NCBI GenBank assembly: GCA_019352055.1
Contig: JABBOB010000026.1
Span: 1 to 41,818 of the forward strand
Source of the DNA: Acidobacteriota bacterium
GTDB lineage: Bacteria > Actinomycetota > Actinomycetes > Actinomycetales > Microbacteriaceae
Reading direction: 5' to 3'
Length of the DNA: 41,818 nt
Shown here: piece after piece, positions 41,718-41,818 of the stretch
How the letters are laid out: every line of letters begins with the position of its first letter
Numbering within the stretch: position 1 is the stretch's first letter
Made by a program: the position numbers and the translations under genes
Notes under the pieces: generated by a model
Told to the model about the DNA's origin: nothing
The model's database searches: none
What the model saw: only the letters and a program-made list of their open reading frames with translations

Positions 41718-41818
41718 CACCACCCCGCATTGCGTCGCAACCGATGGGTAGCGAGACACTCGTCGGCGAGACACCCGCACCTCGCACCACGCCGAGCAGG
41801 GGCGTCTCGTGACCTTGT
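41718..41818. other. Right edge, no feature recognised
   Basis: The last 101 bp contain no start, terminator or repeat that I can support. The integrated element presumably continues to the right. Confidence 0.5.

Noticed and set aside
41493-41780. Minus-strand frame of 95 codons opposite the HEPN-like gene
   Set aside because: The plus-strand frame has better codon bias, a helical pattern and a recognisable motif; the minus frame looks like its shadow.

Overview
The window is a high-GC (about 70%) actinobacterial chromosome segment. Gene content and order point to the family Microbacteriaceae: ileS-folC-DUF4233-ndk-rne-rplU-rpmA on one strand, clpX with paired clpP genes and tig, a type-2 isoleucyl-tRNA synthetase behind a translational T-box, GTG starts, and several apparently leaderless promoters. 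Genus cannot be fixed from the sequence alone.

Layout. 1-4800: ribosomal proteins L27 (cut by the window edge) and L21, a DUF4031 protein, RNase E/G, a VKOR-like membrane oxidoreductase, and ndk. 4800-10150: an operon-like run on the minus strand, T-box to ileS to folC to DUF4233 and on to ndk, joining isoleucine charging, folate and nucleotide metabolism. 10200-14820: an MFS transporter diverging from valS, then an acetyltransferase and a small conserved protein. 14900-18500: a small regulatory locus, with an ArsR-like repressor followed by tiny ORFs and two tandem paralogous small proteins, diverging across a 14-bp-periodic operator array from an M3 oligopeptidase. 18550-23200: the proteostasis block clpX, clpP2, clpP1, tig and tRNA-Pro. 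23300-25420: Dps, DoxX, a lipoprotein and tRNA-Gly. 25600-28700: an amidohydrolase, a zinc-less Nei-type DNA glycosylase and rpiB. 28900-33200: pepN, an MscS channel and a truncated haemoglobin with overlapping ends. 33300-39600: two thioesterases, EttA, SSB, MsrA and poorly characterised proteins. 40065-41818: tRNA-Arg(TCT), a tyrosine integrase pointing at it, and a small RNYGLH (HEPN-like) protein, which together look like the left edge of an integrated element that continues beyond the window.

Most of the window is conserved housekeeping sequence. The parts most worth a second look are the ArsR/M3 divergent operator array, the nested inverted repeat between the VKOR gene and ndk, loss of expected zinc ligands in RNase E/G and in the Nei glycosylase, a recurrent TAnnnT-N6/7-start-codon arrangement, and the element boundary at tRNA-Arg with its HEPN-like passenger gene.
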